Positions 5,879-7,735 of a DNA stretch of 7,735 nucleotides are shown here, piece after piece. The stretch spans positions 1 to 7,735 of the forward strand of contig JAISII010000091.1 of NCBI GenBank assembly GCA_031262125.1, given 5' to 3'. A program made the position numbers and the translations under genes. A model generated the notes under the pieces. The model was not told where the DNA came from and searched no databases. It saw nothing but the letters and a program-made list of their open reading frames with translations. This DNA comes from Oscillospiraceae bacterium. Its GTDB lineage: Bacteria > Bacillota > Clostridia > Oscillospirales > Acutalibacteraceae. Each line of letters begins with the position of its first letter. Within the stretch, counting starts at the first letter, position 1.

Positions 5879-6875
5879 TCCGATGTCCCAGCCCGTCATC
5901 AACAAAAACATTAACCCCAAACCCAATGCTTGCAAAAAACTGCAAATTGCACTTTTTTTGCCCAACGAGCTTTGACAGCGACCTGCTGTTGACAAAAACA
6001 TTAACCGCAGTAATTTTGCCCGGGGTTGCAGCAAGCCCTTTTTGTGCAAGCAATTGCAATAGCTTGTTTTTAAACCAAACGCCCTCGGCAAGCTCCCTAA
6101 ACGCCGGATGATACACCCCTGTGGCGAAGTCTTCTTGTATGCTGTCGGCGGCATGCAAGCCCATACGGATAATCGGGATGTTGTGCTGAACCTCGAAAAG
6201 GTCGATAAGCTTGGCACATAACTCGGCGGTTGAGTTTATATCGGGGGGCGTGTATTCACCCTGCAAAAACAAAGAGTGCAAATATGTATTTTTCAGCACT
6301 ACTGTTGGGTACACACGCACTGTGTTTGGCTGCAAAGCGGCAATTTGTTCGGCGGTGGCAAAATCATCATCCGGGGTAGAAGTATACAGACCCGTCATCA
6401 TTTGCAAGCCAAGCTCAAACCCATGGCTTTTAATAAGAGCAGAGGCTGTTACAACGTCCTGCACGGTATGCCCACGCAAATTTGCGGCGAGTACGCTGTC
6501 ATTCATAGATTGAGCCCCAAGCTCGATTGCTGTGACACCGTAGGTTTTTAAAAGTGTTAAAATTTCTACATCTATGCAATCGGGGCGGGTAGAAATTCGG
6601 ATGCCGCCGAAAAAAGGCAAAAACTCTGCCGCACAGGCAAGCAATGCTTGCATATAATCTTTGTTAATTGCCGTAAAACTGCCGCCGAAGAATGCAATCT
6701 CGGCGTTTTTTGCACGGCTGCTGCCCATTTGCTGCAAAGCTGTTTTAAGGGTAGCCTGCACTTGCTGCACCGTAGGCTGAGCCTGCTGACCCGAAATAAC
6801 CCGCTGGTTGCAAAAGCTGCACATATGCGGGCAGCCGTTGTGCGGAATAAAAATTGCTACGTTGCTGTGCTTAAT
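5859..6875 (-). CDS. Elp3-like radical SAM protein, apparently starting at ATT
   Basis: This belongs to the bacterial radical SAM family annotated as elongator protein 3-like, but it lacks the Elp3 acetyltransferase domain. Elp3 itself modifies wobble uridine in tRNA; the substrate of these short bacterial forms is not established to my knowledge. With the start taken here (338 residues), the cluster motif CPHMCSFC lies at 15-22 (C15, C19, C22). GGSFT follows at 64-68 (SAM contact), STRPD at 95-99 and ELGAQS at 118-123, all typical of the family. The first ATG (6822-6824) would begin after C15 and lose a cluster ligand, so it cannot be the functional start. Between the upstream in-frame stop (6882-6884) and C15 the only initiator-like codon in a sensible place is ATT at 6873-6875, which overlaps the rnc TAA by one base. 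GGAG at 6886-6889 is 10 nt upstream. The gene ends at TAG, 21 nt before its terminator. Confidence 0.85.
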   Translation of the reverse strand: MKHSNVAIFIPHNGCPHMCSFCNQRVISGQQAQPTVQQVQATLKTALQQMGSSRAKNAEIAFFGGSFTAINKDYMQALLACAAEFLPFFGGIRISTRPDCIDVEILTLLKTYGVTAIELGAQSMNDSVLAANLRGHTVQDVVTASALIKSHGFELGLQMMTGLYTSTPDDDFATAEQIAALQPNTVRVYPTVVLKNTYLHSLFLQGEYTPPDINSTAELCAKLIDLFEVQHNIPIIRMGLHAADSIQEDFATGVYHPAFRELAEGVWFKNKLLQLLAQKGLAATPGKITAVNVFVNSRSLSKLVGQKKCNLQFFASIGFGVNVFVDDGLGHRMLEIRD

Positions 6876-7569
6876 AACCCATCAGCTCCAAAGCTTTTTT
6901 TGCGGCGGCTTGCTCGGCTTCTTTTTTGCTTCTGCCGCCGCCCTGCCCAATGCAGTTGCTGTTAAGGTGCACCTCGGCTTCAAAGTGCTTGTTGTGGTCG
7001 GGTCCGCTTTGCCCTACCATAACATATTCCAAGCTCTCGCCCGGGTTTTTTTGCACAATTTCTTGCAGGGTTGTTTTATAGTCGTTAAAGGCACTTGCTT
7101 GTTTTTTGCCGTTTAGCTCTTCTTCTACAAAACTTAAAATAAACTTTTCGGCTTGTTTGATTCCACCATCAAGGAAAATTGCGGCTATCACGGCTTCAAA
7201 AGCATCCGACAGAATAGAGGGACGCCCCGCACCGCCTGTTTGGCGTTCGCCACGGCTGAGAAGTAAATAGTCGCCCAAATTTATTTTTTTTGCAAACGCA
7301 AAAAGCGTTTTTTCACAAACCAAAGAGGCACGGGTTTTGGTCAGCTGCCCCTCGGGCACGTTTTTAAACCGCTTGAATAAATAGACCGAAACAACAATCG
7401 ACAGCACCGAATCGCCCAAAAACTCCATACGCTCGTTGCAGTTGAGCTTGGACGTTTTAGTTTCGTTAGAATAAGAAGAATGAGTCAGTGCCTCGGTTAT
7501 GAGGGATTTATCGGCAAAGGTGTAGCCTATAATCTCCTCAAATTCTTTAAGATTTTTTACTTCAAACAT
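6871..7569 (-). CDS. rnc: Ribonuclease III
   Basis: This is the double-strand-specific endoribonuclease that processes rRNA precursors and other structured RNAs as a homodimer. The 232 residues match the family length. The catalytic domain (about 1-150) has the signature NERMEFLGDSVL at 45-56. E49 and D53, together with D122 and E125 in SDAFEAV, are the expected metal-binding acidic residues. The double-stranded RNA-binding domain spans about 162-231 and ends with the typical GRSKKEAEQAAAKKAL. The ATG at 7567-7569 has only a weak ribosome site (AGAAG at 7579-7583, 9-nt spacer). The gene starts 49 nt after plsX, and its stop codon overlaps the proposed start of the radical SAM gene, so the latter is probably translationally coupled to it. 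Confidence 0.96.
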   Translation of the reverse strand: MFEVKNLKEFEEIIGYTFADKSLITEALTHSSYSNETKTSKLNCNERMEFLGDSVLSIVVSVYLFKRFKNVPEGQLTKTRASLVCEKTLFAFAKKINLGDYLLLSRGERQTGGAGRPSILSDAFEAVIAAIFLDGGIKQAEKFILSFVEEELNGKKQASAFNDYKTTLQEIVQKNPGESLEYVMVGQSGPDHNKHFEAEVHLNSNCIGQGGGRSKKEAEQAAAKKALELMGY

Positions 7570-7618
7570 TTTTGTTATCTTCTGCCTTTCTGTTTTGCAA
7601 AAGTTAAGTTTTTATCAA

Positions 7619-7735
7619 TTATTGTGCAAGTGCGTTTGCAATGTTTTCTATCACATTACCCTCGTAATATTGCTTTGCAAGGCGGATTGCGTTTTTAAAG
7701 GTTTTTGCCTTGGCACTGCCGTGCGACTTGAACAC
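7619..7735 (-). CDS. plsX: Phosphate acyltransferase PlsX, C-terminal 38 residues
   Basis: This gene is too short here to stand out, but translating the minus strand from the right edge gives 38 codons ending in TAA at 7619-7621. The fragment begins VFKSHGSAKAKTFKNAIR, which matches the conserved PlsX C-terminus (an HGSS/HGSA-K-A-x-x-NAI pattern). PlsX converts acyl-ACP to acyl-phosphate, the donor for the first acylation of glycerol 3-phosphate in Gram-positive phospholipid synthesis. Its start and most of the protein lie outside the window. rnc follows after 49 nt; the acpP gene that often sits between plsX and rnc in Bacillota is absent here. Confidence 0.85.
   Translation of the reverse strand: MFKSHGSAKAKTFKNAIRLAKQYYEGNVIENIANALAQ

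Noticed and set aside
5852..6217. 121-codon minus-strand open frame inside the radical SAM gene
   Set aside because: It overlaps the radical SAM coding region in another frame, has no family features or ribosome site, and its composition follows from the real gene.
6822..6824. ATG as the start of the radical SAM protein
   Set aside because: It falls inside the cluster motif, after the first of the three cysteines, and would give a protein unable to bind the 4Fe-4S cluster. The frame is open and family-like for 17 more codons upstream.
6876..6884. Ribosomal frameshift fusing rnc to the radical SAM protein
   Set aside because: The shared window between the upstream TGA and the rnc TAA is only a few codons and has no slippery heptamer. 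A coupled restart at ATT is simpler.
1..7735. CRISPR array, tRNA, rRNA or transposase
   Set aside because: No spaced repeat array, cloverleaf-like sequence or transposase motif was seen on either strand. This was a reading by eye, without a covariance search.

Overview
The window reads as a housekeeping segment of a Gram-positive, low-to-moderate GC bacterium, most likely an uncultured member of Bacillota class Clostridia (Oscillospiraceae-like). The reasons are strong AGGAGG-type ribosome sites, sigma-A type promoters, and the plsX / rnc / Elp3-like radical SAM / smc gene order known from that group. The taxonomic call is an inference. All seven genes lie on the minus strand, so transcription runs from high to low coordinates and the window is best read from its right end.

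Right block (7735 to about 5804): the 3' end of plsX (phospholipid synthesis), then rnc (RNase III), then a radical SAM protein of the Elp3-like bacterial family. The radical SAM gene overlaps the rnc stop by one base and seems to begin at a rare ATT codon. A clear intrinsic terminator (5804-5848) closes this block.

Middle block (about 5800 to 4884): a single accessory gene with its own near-consensus promoter, a strong ribosome site, a TTG start and its own terminator. It encodes a two-pass membrane protein with a C-terminal pentapeptide-repeat segment. The second half of the gene is very AT-rich compared with its neighbours. The unit is bounded by a 16-bp direct repeat that lies in the tails of the two terminators, so it looks like cargo inserted between the rnc block and smc.

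Left block (about 4860 to 1): smc, full length and intact, driven by an extended -10 promoter that contains a 7-bp-arm dyad; then cvpA (membrane protein); then a CDP-alcohol phosphatidyltransferase (PgsA-like) that runs off the left edge. Gaps of 45-50 nt with no terminator suggest that these three are co-transcribed.

Together the conserved genes serve phospholipid synthesis (plsX, PgsA-like), RNA processing (rnc), probable tRNA modification (radical SAM) and chromosome organisation (smc). No tRNA, rRNA, CRISPR array, transposase or integrase was seen. No gene-free stretch exceeds 300 bases; the two longest gaps (4774-4937 and 5724-5858) hold the promoters and terminators described.
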